Part shown: one piece after another, positions 10,580 through 23,686 of the stretch | Position numbering within the stretch: the first letter of the stretch is position 1 | Layout: every line of letters begins with the position of its first letter | Assembly: GCA_963513935.1 (NCBI GenBank) | Contig: OY740767.1 | Span: forward strand, 82,448,060 to 82,512,059 | Reading direction: 5' to 3' | Length of the DNA: 64,000 nucleotides | DNA from: Aphrophora alni | Lineage: Eukaryota > Arthropoda > Insecta > Hemiptera > Aphrophoridae | Notes under the pieces: model-generated | What the model was told of the DNA's origin: nothing | The model's database searches: none | What the model saw: only the letters and a program-made list of their open reading frames with translations | Program-made: the position numbers and the translations under genes

Positions 10580-12569
10580 TAAACACACATATTTATAAAC
10601 TTTTGTAATGATATTAATTTGTGGCCGTCTGTTGATGTTGACAATATATGTCTGTTTTTTTTATAAATATGTTAGTAACAATTGAGATAAAGTGGGATCC
10701 AAGTAAATCCTCGAGAATGCTTATTCATTGAGCAGTGAAACATGTGTCATAGAAAGCAAGAAGAGTATGGATTGTTGAATTACAATTAATCTACAACTTA
10801 ACTAGTATTTCTGACAATATACATTTCATAATACAATCACAATGTATTGGAGTACTATCAATAAACTGAACGACTCTAAAAAAATTACATACTCAGTTCG
10901 CTTGAGTCTTTACATATTCACAGTCCACAATGAAGATCGACAGGTTTTGTTCTTTTTAAGCGATGCACTTCTTCGTCGTTTTTAAAAGAATTATTTCTAG
11001 ATTTTTATGTTGAAAAATCTGCATTTATGCTTCTCCGCATATCTATTGATCTCTTTTGATTCACAGAAGAGAAACATGTCGGATATATAAAGCAAAAAGA
11101 CTACATGGATTTTTTAAATATTTTATAATAAATTTCAACTAAGCTTGACTAAGCTTGTCTATTAATGCTCACTATACAGAGTGTCCCACAACTCTCTGGA
11201 CACAGGTATATTGCATTATGCCTTGGGTTAGGCAAACACATTTACCATTTGAACATGGGTCTCCCGTGCCTATTTGTCCATCTGTCTATCTGTTTATGTG
11301 TTTTACTTTAATGTCCATATTTTAAAAAGTACTGAGCCGAATTCAATTAAACTTGAGTCAACTGTTTATGGTGATAGGATCTATCATCCCCAAAGTTATG
11401 GTGTAATTATGTCTCACAAATGTCTCGTAATTATGAGAATTGAAAAAATTATGATGAAGTTTGAATCCTGGACAATGTTATGGTGGAGTCACTCCAAGCG
11501 TGGATAGCAGCAAAATAAATATGCTTTGATAGCAGAGTATAGCAATACTTTATTGCTCCATAACCTTTTTCCTATGCATCTACAAAACCAGAAAGTCAAA
11601 AGTTTGTGGTACTAGTTAATTTTGAGAAGCAAGAAATTTGAATATTCTGCAAAGCAGGCAGTTCATTTATAAATCTCGTCCAGTGTTTATACAGTTTCCT
11701 AGGTATAGGATCGTCTCATCTGAAGTCTATAATTGTTATATAAAACATTTTACCCAAAATATGATTGGAGCTAGAAAACTGCATAGGTCATAAATTTGAG
11801 CAGTAATAGACATAACAGCATAGTTGAACCCTGCTCCTGAGATCAGAGCAGCAGGCAGACATTTAACTGAATAACAGTACCAGTACCTAGGCTCCAGAAT
11901 ATTGAATGATGTAAGTTAACTATATTTTTATGCAAATACCACCTTACGAAAGCGAAATATTTATATTTCACATTTATAACTTCATTTTTTTCGATCGAGC
12001 TGTGAAATATGTCGATCATATAAAGTCAAAAGATTATGGAGTGTTTAAATTTGTACCTAAATTTGTGTCTAAACTATACCTATTTTTATGCAAATAATAT
12101 CTCATGAAAACAATATATTTGTGTTTTCTCATATATCACTTTACATTTTTTCAATGCTGGTTGTAACAATAGGATACTTTGGTGGTTGGCCTACGATTGA
12201 CTATATACTTTGGAAATCGCATGACCCCTAACCCACATAGGTCATCATTTCCCTTATACCCCTGACCATTCACCATCGTGGGAGCCAGCTATCGATGAAG
12301 TTAAATACTAATTAGTCATAATTAGAACTATATTAACATTCACTAATCACTGTACTTATGTCATAACTATTTGGCATGGATTGAATAGGTCTATAGCCTA
12401 TTGCTACTGACCAGTTATAATATTATTCATGGTATGTTTGGGTTATTTGGCCTTTCTGAAATACTCGCTTGGGTCATTTCCCAACATATATTAACCGGCC
12501 ATTGCGAATTTGGGATAATTTATAAATTAGAAAATTAAGAAAAAAACTAGTGACACTGATCAAATAGTT

Positions 12570-12601
<32 letters not shown>

Positions 12602-13101
12602 CAATTTTTGTCAGGAATGGGTGGGCACAGTTTTTAAATCATGAGGCATCTTTATCACTCACTATAGTTTTTGTCTTGTTTTTTTTTTGTTAATTAAGAA
12701 GTAACACACTTATATGATAACTTAACTGTATATATCTAAGACAGTTTTCTTTCTTTTTTCCCTTTCCCTTTTTTCTTCTTTAGGTTTAACACTAAAGAAT
12801 ACTATTGTACTCGTAGTTGAGTATTTCATTATTATATTATCTAAGGTTATATTTGTTAATATTTTACGAACATATATGTTCCTATTCTAATAAAATACTA
12901 TTATTGTTTTTGTAAGTTTTTCCTTATTAGTAACTAAAGAAGGATATATTGATGGGAAATCAACTATATATTTTTTTATTGTTTATTGAAATCAACTATA
13001 TTATGAGTCTATTGTTTCTGTAAGAATTATATGTGGTTCTGATGTATTTATTATAGCTGGATGTAGGGTTTGTATTTTGGCTGCTCTCATCATGTTAATT
13101 T
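10578..13101. other. Intergenic DNA with diverged repeats, no gene seen
   Basis: No coding frame with recognisable domains. There are related blocks around 11068-11105 and 12000-12040 (both with a cATGTCG then ATATAAAG core) and around 11930 and 12080 (TATGCAAATA), which suggests old dispersed repeats. A GTGTCCCACAACTC motif at 11182 is typical of transposon ends in insects. A T-run of about 30 bases lies at 12571-12600. Confidence 0.45.
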
Positions 13102-13625
13102 TTATAATACTGATTCGATTTTATTCTCTTTTAGAATGTCTTTTAAAATAATTAGGGGTTTCCAATTTTCAAGTCTTAGCTTATTATACATTTGTATTCT
13201 TTGTGATTTGTAATTGGGACAATCAAATATTATGTGTTGTAGGGTCTCTATTATATTTAATGAACATTGTAAGCATTTAGGTGTTAAATATTCCTTGATT
13301 AAATATAGTTTTTTGTTTCTTTCGGCATGACCTAATCTTAGTCTCCATGTTGTTATAATATCTGAATTACTTATTTTACTTTTTACCATGTTACCAGTTC
13401 CAGTTGTTTATTTAAATATTTGTACCAAGATGATTTATTTGTATAGTTAACTGTTTGGTTAAATTGTTTGATTTTATCTTTCTTTGATATTTTTACATAA
13501 TCATTAATCGATATAGTGAAATTATAACATAAGTTTTTATTTAGTGTAGCTCTGTGAGCCAATTTATCTACTAGTTCATTGTCTCTAATGCCTATAAAAA
13601 TTAATTCACATCCTATAAAGTAGTA
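13102..13625 (-). pseudogene. LINE ORF2 C-terminal remnant (RNase H end plus zinc-binding tail)
   Basis: Read on the minus strand, the segment from about 13625 to 13430 has the RNase H ending IRDNELVDKLAHRA, followed after a frame change by a tail at 13389-13102 with RLRLGHAE and a C-x2-C...H-x4-C pattern (CLQCSLN and HIIFDCPNY). This is the usual ending of RNase H-bearing LINEs such as the I, R1, LOA and Jockey groups. Stops and the frame break show that it is dead. The upstream RT is not seen. Confidence 0.65.
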
Positions 13626-13981
13626 CCGTTACAACAATAATTTTTCATTAAATTAACAAAAGTGGAGTTAAAAGAAAATGAGAATAATTTTGTCTTTACA
13701 ATCACATTTAAAAACAAATTATTATTAGATCTCCAAAGTTAGATAGTTCTCACTAAGAAGTAAACCAAAGAAACCAAAATAAGGATTTCTGAAATTTGAA
13801 AATAATGGTTAATTAAAGAAATTAAACATATACTGTTTTTAAAGGATATTCACAATATATTTCATGCAATATATATAAACATACAAAGAAATATATTTCA
13901 TCTAAAACATACAATGATTTCTGTAAAAATGAATTCACTTTCAATAACTTTCATAAATGCAAAACAAGTGTGATACCATTA

Positions 13982-14100
13982 TCAAAATGGTAGTAACTGG
14001 TGAGCAACACTTTCTGCAAGTTTGGAATTATCCATGTGGTTTAAAATAGAAAGTGCAAATTCCATAGATTTACCTGAATACCTATTTGTCACAAGCTTAC
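13982..14100 (-). CDS. DJ-1 paralogue B, coding exon 5
   Basis: Starts after a TGTTTCAG acceptor and completes the GGT codon; ends in TGA at 13984-13982. GKLVTNRYSGKSMEFALSIL is the counterpart of the family's LTSRGPGT-FEFAL block, with the glycine-rich part altered. Confidence 0.9.
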
Positions 14101-14426
14101 CTGAAACAAACAATTCCACATATTTAGTCAATGAGTAAACTTACGAGTAAATTGAAATTACAACTTGGTATCTTGAAGGTATTTAAAACATTAATATAAG
14201 AAAGTCAACATATGAAAGCTTCAATTTGACAGTTTTCATCTATGGTGCATATGCACCTATAATGGTTTTGTTTCATCTAAAAGAGTTCCCATATATTTTT
14301 ATTAAAAAATGTTAGCTTGTCTGAATGTGTATGTGAGTGACTGTATGTATGTGGTATTTATATATTGATGTACGTGTGGTTCATGCATGCATCTCCACCC
14401 TATGTGTGTGTATTTGTGTCTGTATA

Positions 14427-14470
<44 letters not shown>

Positions 14471-17400
14471 TGAAGTATGTCTGTACCGGTATCTATATGT
14501 TTGTGTCTATAAGACTGTCTTAATGTATCTTTTAGCAACTGTATGTTTATACAAGTGGTTTATATTGATAACTATATGTGAATGAAAATGTCTGAATGAT
14601 TGTTTTTATGTATATAAGAGCGACTCTTTGTCTTTGTAAGGGGCTGTACATAACTTTCAAAGGCATTTTTAAGAAAACCTTTGGAGAGACTTGTCTACAA
14701 TTTGGTTATTTGTATAACTTAATAAAGTGTAGTGAATTAAAATTTGATTTTCTTCATGAGGATGAAACATATAAATCACTTGATCACATCTGATTGAATT
14801 ATATAGCTACTAGAGTTCCAAATATGTTGTTTGATCTATTCTTAAACTAGACTGTATGCTGACTAACTGACAGTTTGACAGATTTAAAATAACACAAAGA
14901 CCAAATTGTCACTTGTAACAAAAAAGTACTTCCTGAGAACCCGTCACCATGTTTTGTTTTAAGTAAAAACATGTTAATGTTTTAAGTAAAAAAAGCCTCA
15001 AAATGAGTTTTTGAAGTTTTATTCAGAACTTTATTTTCATTGATTTACTTTGCCCTAATCTGCAACAGAGGGGATTGTGCTCCCTAGCTGGTGAATTTAT
15101 TCTGAAAATACATCCTCACAAACTTCACTGGTTCCATGTTCCTTACAGGCGAAAACCTTAGCTCCTTGTAAAAAACAGTAATATTTTAACACACCTTTTT
15201 GAACAACTAACTAAGTAGTATCAGCCAGTATGCTCAATTGTAATTTACATAAACCTTAACTATCACATAGATTATTATAAATAAAGCTATTATAAATAAA
15301 GCAACTATAACAAATGTAACATAAAAATTAATTTAACATGATCACATTTTGATCAAAACAAAGATTCAATTTAAGAAATTTTTAGTTATGGTAAGGGTAA
15401 ACAAAGAATATACTCAGAATTTACACCTACAGGACCAACAAAAAAATTCATTGTAGTTGAAATTTTTAAACAGTAGGCTACATTGTGTATTATGTTCATG
15501 GAGAAATTTGCAAGTTGTTTGTCAAATTTGAAACAAAATATAACTGAATTGAAGTATCCAAGATTGAATAATTGTGAAGATTCTGTTCCAAGGAGTAAAA
15601 CTTTAAAAGAAGAGGGAAACATTTAAAGTACTGATTTCAAATATTGACTACAGAGATGTCAACTAGAGGAATGTGAGGAATCAACAAACATGAATTTAAA
15701 GTGGAGAATAAATCAATTTGTATAAGTATCTATAAATAATCCTAATTTTAACAAAATGTTTAAAAATAAATATTTAATTATTGAACATTATTTTTTTAGA
15801 GAATAAAAATATAAGAATTTATATTTTTATATTAAAATTCAAAATTTATTATAAGTTATTTATAAGAAATTGATCAAAATATTTGTACCTACTTTAAAAG
15901 TTATTAGATTGACCATATCTGTAATGTTACTTAAAATTAAAATTATTATATTTCAACTAGAACATAACAATAATTTTATCAAGTACCCTACAAATGTCTG
16001 AAATTTTTAGTTTGGTTTTAATATTTTTTCAGTTGACAAGTAATTACATTATAAAACTTTATCTTTACTCAAAACGTTTTGAAACCGGAACTCCTTAAAA
16101 ATGTGTAAACTGAAGAAGTTAGTGAGATGAAATAAGAATAATAGAATATTCTACTCAGTATAATATCTAAAGTTCATACTTGGAAAAATATTATTCAACC
16201 AAAACTCATTACAATTTTCACTCAGCCTTCAATGTATTGTAGATGCAGTTTTTTATCTAACAAAATTAATAAATTGATTCAATTTAATATAATCATAATG
16301 AATATATAAATAAACAATAAGTAATGAAAAGTGACAAAAATTTAAGGGTATGGCTAAATTGTCATAATCACATAACAGAACATGTTATAACAAACTGTGC
16401 AGAATAAAAAAACTTCCATAATTAGGTGAAGGTCTTCTGGTATCGGACACCTTAACTTTTTTTAGTCTGTGAAGCTGAAAGATAGCTATATCCAATTACT
16501 TCATACACAAAATGATACCCTGCTATCTTATACACAACTTATTAAAGATGATTTGACAGGTAAAAACTAATAATATACATATTTCTAAAAAGTCAAAGTT
16601 AACATAAATTAGAGTCCTTCAAAAGTGGAGGGTGGTGGTATCAGACACACATAAAACTATAGAGAATTGATCTTTTGAGATAATTCCTCATTGGGGGATG
16701 TTTAATTTTCTGCTTATCTGCGTTACTTTTATGAGCTTTGTCTTTTTCCTTCTTTATTTTCTGTTTTATCTCCCTTATCTCAATTCTTTGTTCTGCTTTA
16801 GCTTTCTTCTCTTCGATAATGGCTTTTTTCTCCATAAACATATTTTTGTAGGGCGTAGATGTTATTATTTCACTCTTCTCTTAATTTGTATTTTACACTT
16901 GAAGCGCTTGGTAGTGGTGAAATTTGTTGCCAATATCTGTTGAGTACTCCGTGACACCAAAGTAGCTACTTCTTGGCGTTGGACACAAGTTTGGTTTGGA
17001 GACTCAAGCAAGTTGAAAGCGTTAGAGGGTTCCGCTTTTGAAGGCTGGTTGAGCATTGGGCTTTGATCAAATGGATTGTCTGAATTATGTTCATACTTAT
17101 CATGCAAGTTTGGAACATCAGCTGACCAATGGAACTCCTCTTGATGAGGATTGGGCGACGTCTGAACTTGAGTTTTTGGTCTCTCTTCTGGTTCCAGAGT
17201 TATTATAAAGATGTTGGTTCATAAACTCTTAATAAAAATATTTTCCAGTCATAAATGTTTTTTTATTGAAGCGATGTTTGATTTTTAGTTTTTCATCAAG
17301 TTTGTAAGCTAGTTTTAAAAATTCTGGTTTTCTTAGTGGTTGACTTAGTTGACTATCCAAAGCCTTTACATGATTGTCAAGTATTTCCTCTTGGCCACGA

Positions 17401-20400
17401 TCAAACGTTGTACTAAATGTGCCTTTGTTATACGAGCAGCAAGGCTTAGCTGTTACCTCTTTCCCTTCTAACAGGTTTCTGACACGATCTCCTTAATTAC
17501 TCTTAAGAACATCATATCTAGCACTGGCTGCATGTACTGCCATTGTTTTGCAAATAAGTGCCATGGCCAACTTCATATATTCTGCATCCCAATTGCCACC
17601 CCATGGTTTCCTGGAAAACCCAGAAACTATTAAATAAACTTGAAGTTTATTTACCAGTGTTATGTAAGATACCACCCGTTTCCACTTTGTCCCATACTAG
17701 CAGAACGACTTGCAACATATTAGTAGCTATCTACGGGCTTGTAACAACACGAATGAAACTATACGCCTAAATTATAAAATATTTTGTAAAAATTGCTTCC
17801 ACACAAAACTATCACTGTGCACCAGATAAATCGTGAAAATACAAAAAACTCAAAGCACAAATAGAACAAATCTGTTCATAGGACACAGTTCATAGGACAA
17901 ATCCAATATGGTGTGGGCTTGGCTAGTTCATTATGACCAACTCACTATATGCTTGACAGGTGCTATCTCAAGTAGAAAAATAATGAAAACTGCTTTTGTC
18001 CCATACTACCCGCTGTCTGATACCAAACGACTTTCTCCTATTTCTTTAATTAACCATATTTATACAATACCGGTCTTTAATTTTGAAAACTGAAGACAAG
18101 TGTTTCCACACATATGTACAAAGTCTATTTAAGCAAGATATATTACAAATGATCAAACTAATGTAATAATTCCCGCCCATAAATTTTATCAATAACTATA
18201 AAATTTCTACTAACCATCCACTACAATATCAGACTCTTTATACTTATAATGCTCTGATAATTGTTTCTTATATTGTGGTGCAGAAGTGATGTATTTCATA
18301 TATCCAATTTCATGAGCATCTAATACAATTACACCTGGAAAAGTAAATAGAAGTTATATAGGTAAAAGAAAATGCAATTACTTATATCATATTCAAATGT
18401 CAAGTTGTTAAAAATTATTATTTTAAACTAGATTAGTTTATGATTTCCACTGAATACTTAAAATTAAGCAAATATAATAATATTTTTAAAAGTCATCAAA
18501 CACAAATTACACAATAAGATGTACAAAATTCTGTTTGAAATCATATCTGTAAAACAGAATCTTGCCTTTGGTCATTGAAATACTTATAAGTTTGCAGTTT
18601 TTATATTTATTTGTTTAATTAATGTACTTGTTTACTGATTATGGTATCCTCTTAAGGATGAACTATAATTTCTAGTAAAATTTAAATAGCATTGGCAAAA
18701 CATGGAGACTATATTTTAATACTCTGTACAAGCAAATTACTGTACTCTCTAAGTAATGTGAATTATTATTATGAATTGTTAAATTCAAGACAATTTGAAT
18801 TATACTTTGAAATTATAAAAATGAATGGCTTACCAGACCCAGAAGTAGCAATATAACGCCTTTTGTATTCATGTTCTTTTAACAAAATTCCAACTGATTC
18901 TGACTAAAATATAAAATAAAATGTTAACATAGAATATAATAACGTTTCCTTTCATGCAAGATTAAATTTTTGTTTTCTTTTGTGAATATTTTGTATATTT
19001 TGCCAATAATCCTTACGTAGCATGTGCAATATTGTCCTTACATAAATATAATAAGTAATGTAACACCCTTAATCCATGCATACTTCTTTTGTAATAAAAA
19101 TTGTCATCTAAATGAGAAAAATCTACAATATTTTCTGAACAACAGTCACTTAAATTTAAATGGACAAATCAGATGTGCAGTGTATTATGATCACCTTGAT
19201 AGACTTCATTGTTTAAAGCCTTGAAAGTAAAAAAAAGTTTATGAATATATTTTTTGAGCTTTCTAAGGCTTTTGATTGTGTGGATTTTGTAACCTTGTTT
19301 GTTAATTTAGAAAGAAAGTAAATGACCTACCACTTTCATGGATAAATCCTTTATGAGTTGTAATAGGACTCAAAGGGTTCAGGCAGCAGAGAGGCCATCA
19401 AATCGGTTCAAGTAAAGTGCAGGAATTCCACAAAGATCTGTCCTTGGACCTGTTTTATTTATTTTTTATATTCTGGATTTATCATCATGTAAAAACACGT
19501 GGAGTAACCTTGTTTGATGATTCTTCAAGAATTCAAACAGTTTTACATTTCCAACTTTATACATTTTTAAGACCATTATATATAATTAGATGAAATGTAG
19601 TAAACCAGTTTATAGCAAAGATTTTAATGATTATAACACCAGAGGAAGAAAACATTTACGGTGTCAGCCTCTTAGACTAATGTTTTCAGAAAGTTTGACT
19701 CACAGGCTGGTGTACCATTTATTAACAAACTTCCAGACCACTTAAGACTAAAAGAAATGTTTTTAAAATTGTTTAACCGCCTAAGAAACGTTTATTGTGT
19801 GAGTCCTATTACTCTGTGAGTGAATTAAGTAGCCATTTATGTTATCCAAAAACTTTCAATTCGTCAGTGCAGTCTATTTTTAGTGTGACAATTATCATTT
19901 TAAAATTCAATTAGCATTCTGTTAATTTGTAATTACTAATTTATTGTTAAATGTATTGAATTAATGTAATTGTATTGAAATGAAAAGTAACTATGGTCAT
20001 ACAAATGTAGTTTTCTCATAGACTGCAAAAAATAAAATTTTCTGTATGTACATTTGTTATTAAAAAACTAATAACGTAATGCATTGTATTTTTGTTATGA
20101 AATAAGTCAGCAACTTTTTTGTATCAATCTTCAAACATAATTAAAGTCAAAACAAGTCATCAAATTTTTATTTACCCCTAGTCAGCGCCAAATGAAGCAC
20201 AATATCTTTACACCTAGATACTAAATGTTTATTTCAATCCATTAACCCATTAGTTTTTAGAGAACTCACAAATGTACTTAATACAAGTACAATCAAATTA
20301 GGGATAAAAATAATATATTAAGATTGTTAAAAAATCTCAAAGTGTAATCATGCATTTCTCACAAATTTGTCAAAATTAATTTCGAGATCTATCAAAATGT

Positions 20401-21457
20401 TAATTATAGATCAAAATCTGGGGACAGATTTCTAACATAGCCACTACACTTTCCTTATGTACAAGTTTGTTGTTTAGAAAATAAATATAGTAAAAGTAAA
20501 GTAATTTATTGTTAAGTGTATTTATGATACTATTCTTAGATCTAAGATGATGTCACCAACATAGAAGCAATTGACTTCTATACCGAAAATTTATCTTAAA
20601 AAAATGTTGTTAGACATACTTGTTAAGCAAATAAAGTTCTTTATTCGTTTGACTCTTATCGGTTCATCACAAAAAATAAATCTATTAACAAATTTGCTTA
20701 CAAAGATGAAAGTGTGGTTGGATAAATGGTTGTTTGTGCCCATTCCATAAATTTACAATCCCTAAAATTAACGTATATCATCATGAAAACAGACAGTAAG
20801 TACCTAATGTTTAAATGGGTTTAATAAACTACTTCAATATGTAAACAGTCAACAAAAATGTTCATAATATCTGTCAAAATGACGTTTTAAAATTTCTCCT
20901 TTGATTTTCAAATTCCTAGCTGAAAAAAAAATACAGTTGTGCTAGAATAGACTATAAAGTTTATGTGTACTCTTTATGGAGTATTTACCTCTTTTAATAG
21001 CTTAGATGCTTTCTCACCATCTACAAAGACTACAGCATCAAATGGAGTTTGTTGTGATGCAACTTCAAGACTCAAGTCTGGTTTAATAACAACACCATTA
21101 GCACAAGAAACAGATTCATTTCCATCTAGACCTGCTACAACCACTTGAAGCTAAAATGAAAGAATAGACTACATAAATTGTTTATAAATGTTTAATTGGA
21201 CAGTTTAAATAACTATTTGATAGATGTAAAAACAAAAACAAGAAGAACACTACAATAAAAAAGAATATTCATAATTACTTTTTAGTTCAACTTATGAATT
21301 TAGAACAAAATGATCCATAAAAGAAGGTAATTTTATTTGACATTTATTTTTTGTGTACTGGTGTAATTTTAGTCTACAATTTTGCTATACAGTGAACTCA
21401 GGATGGTATATTCAATGTCTAAAACAGACTCGTTAAATTATTTAAGAATTGTTCGTT

Positions 21458-21509
<52 letters not shown>

Positions 21510-23608
21510 TAAAGCATAGACCTGAATCAAAGTAGAAAACTTTACCATTACATTCACTCACTGAAATTAGTTTTCCAGGTTCACGTGTATTTACCAAGTT
21601 TGAATTGAATGGAATTTTTAATGCACAGCCCACATAATTTACATCACCCTTTTGGATTGTGTCACCAACAAATTAATTTCAGTTGACAATCTCCAGTTTC
21701 AACCTTTACACCCAGGGCTCTGTATGGTTGGACGATTATGTCAATAGCTACTCATGGGACTTTTTATGAACTCAACAAAACCAGAAATAGTAGTTGACAT
21801 TGTGAAGCTTGGAATACAATTCAAGGAGAAGTGACCAGATGGAAGTGGAGGAAATAGGAGCTGAGAATGACCAGATGGAATCTACTCTTCAACCTCTCCA
21901 TCAGCACATAGGCACTCAGGGAGTGCCGAAATATCCTGTTGTAGAGGAAATCTCCAATCCAAAGAAGCATGAGGGTAGTTCAAGCAAACCTTCATTATAG
22001 TAAGGCGGCAACCACTGTCTTACAGAGGCTGATTGATCAACAACAAGTTGATGTCACCCTAATAAAAGAACCATTGGTCACTGGTGGCAGAATTACAGGG
22101 CCATTCATCAATGGAGATAAGTTAGTACATGATAAAAATCTACTAATAAACCTAGAACCTTATAGTAGTTAGGAATAACTTTGAGATATTTGTGTTATCT
22201 TCTTTATATTCCAGAGATATATCACTGGTAAGCACTGACCTATATGTGGGCTCAAGAAATCGGAAGCTGATTTTCACTTACGGTTACTTCCCACACGATC
22301 TAGCTAACAATCCACCACCCGTCAACTTCAAGAAGGTGGTGGAGCATTGTATGCATGAAAACATTGAACTCCTGGTGGGAGTAGATGCCAATAGACATCA
22401 CACAGTGTGGAGAAGCAGTGATACATACAATAGAAGTGAGTCTTTACTTCCTTATATTGTAGCATCTAATCTTTATATTTTAATATAGGAAATACATCTA
22501 CCTTTGTTACTAAGGCTAGAAGGGAGGTTTTAGATCTATCACTTGGAACCAATGGTATATACAATGCTGTAGGTAAATGGTATGTATCAGATGGACTGCC
22601 TATGTCAGATCACAGACACATTATTATAGAACTCCAAGTACATAATAGATCAGTTAACATTTTACAAAATCTCAGGAACACCAAATGGGGGGTGTATGAG
22701 GAAAACCTCAAAATTAACTTTCAAACGTTTGGGAGATTTATTGGTAATTCACAAGAATTTAAGATTACAAGAAGCAGGTTGACTAATATAGTTGTGGACT
22801 CCTTTCATGAAAATTGTCCTCTTACATAGAGAGAGTGAATATGGGTCAAGCCATATTTTGAGTGGTGGACTCAATCACTTTCTGATCAAAGGAGGCAGGT
22901 CAGGTGGTTGTTTAATATAAAACTTACCAAACTTTATGCTAGATGGGAGGTCTTATAAACAATCCCTCACTGAGTATAACAAAAACATTATAAAACCAAG
23001 ACTTGAATTTAATAGGAGCTTCTGTGGGGAATTATATTGCAGTGCCCAAGGAGAATGACTTCATAAGATCCTTGCCTCCAATCCCTTAAATCTAATGGGC
23101 AGTCTTATAGGCTCAAGTGGTAAGTTTACAGAAACCAGGACGGAAACGGTTGAAGTTGTACTGAGGACACACTTTCCTTACTTGGTTATCAAGAGAATGG
23201 ATGGGGCGTGAGGGTCAGATATTCCCTTCATAGTTCCAATTAGGGAAACCTGGCGTATCAAAAATCTAATAGTAAATATTGACCAAATTTTTGGTGGGCT
23301 ATTAATTTTTTTTATCCATTTCAAGTCACTGGGCCCAGATGGGATTTTTCCGGTTCTACTGCAGAAAGGGGAAATATACATTAACTCCATCCTGTGCAGA
23401 CTGTTCCAGGTTAGTCTAGCCACCCGGTACGTACCTCAAATGTGGAAGGCAGCCAGAGGAGTGTTCATGCTTAAAACAGGATGCAGCTCTTATTAGACTT
23501 CTATTATTCTGAAGACACCAGAAAAACTGGTAAATAAACATATACATGGGGTCACGATTCCTTTGCATATAAGTCAACATGCATACCAGTCAGGTAAAGA
23601 ATATATAT

Positions 23609-23686
<78 letters not shown>

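Noticed and set aside
10247..10588. Open frame running through the (CA)n run
   Set aside because: Half is a valine-cysteine repeat from the microsatellite, the rest is non-coding LTR.
14302..14585. Open frames on both strands around 14430
   Set aside because: Produced by the TA microsatellite (IYIYIY repeats).
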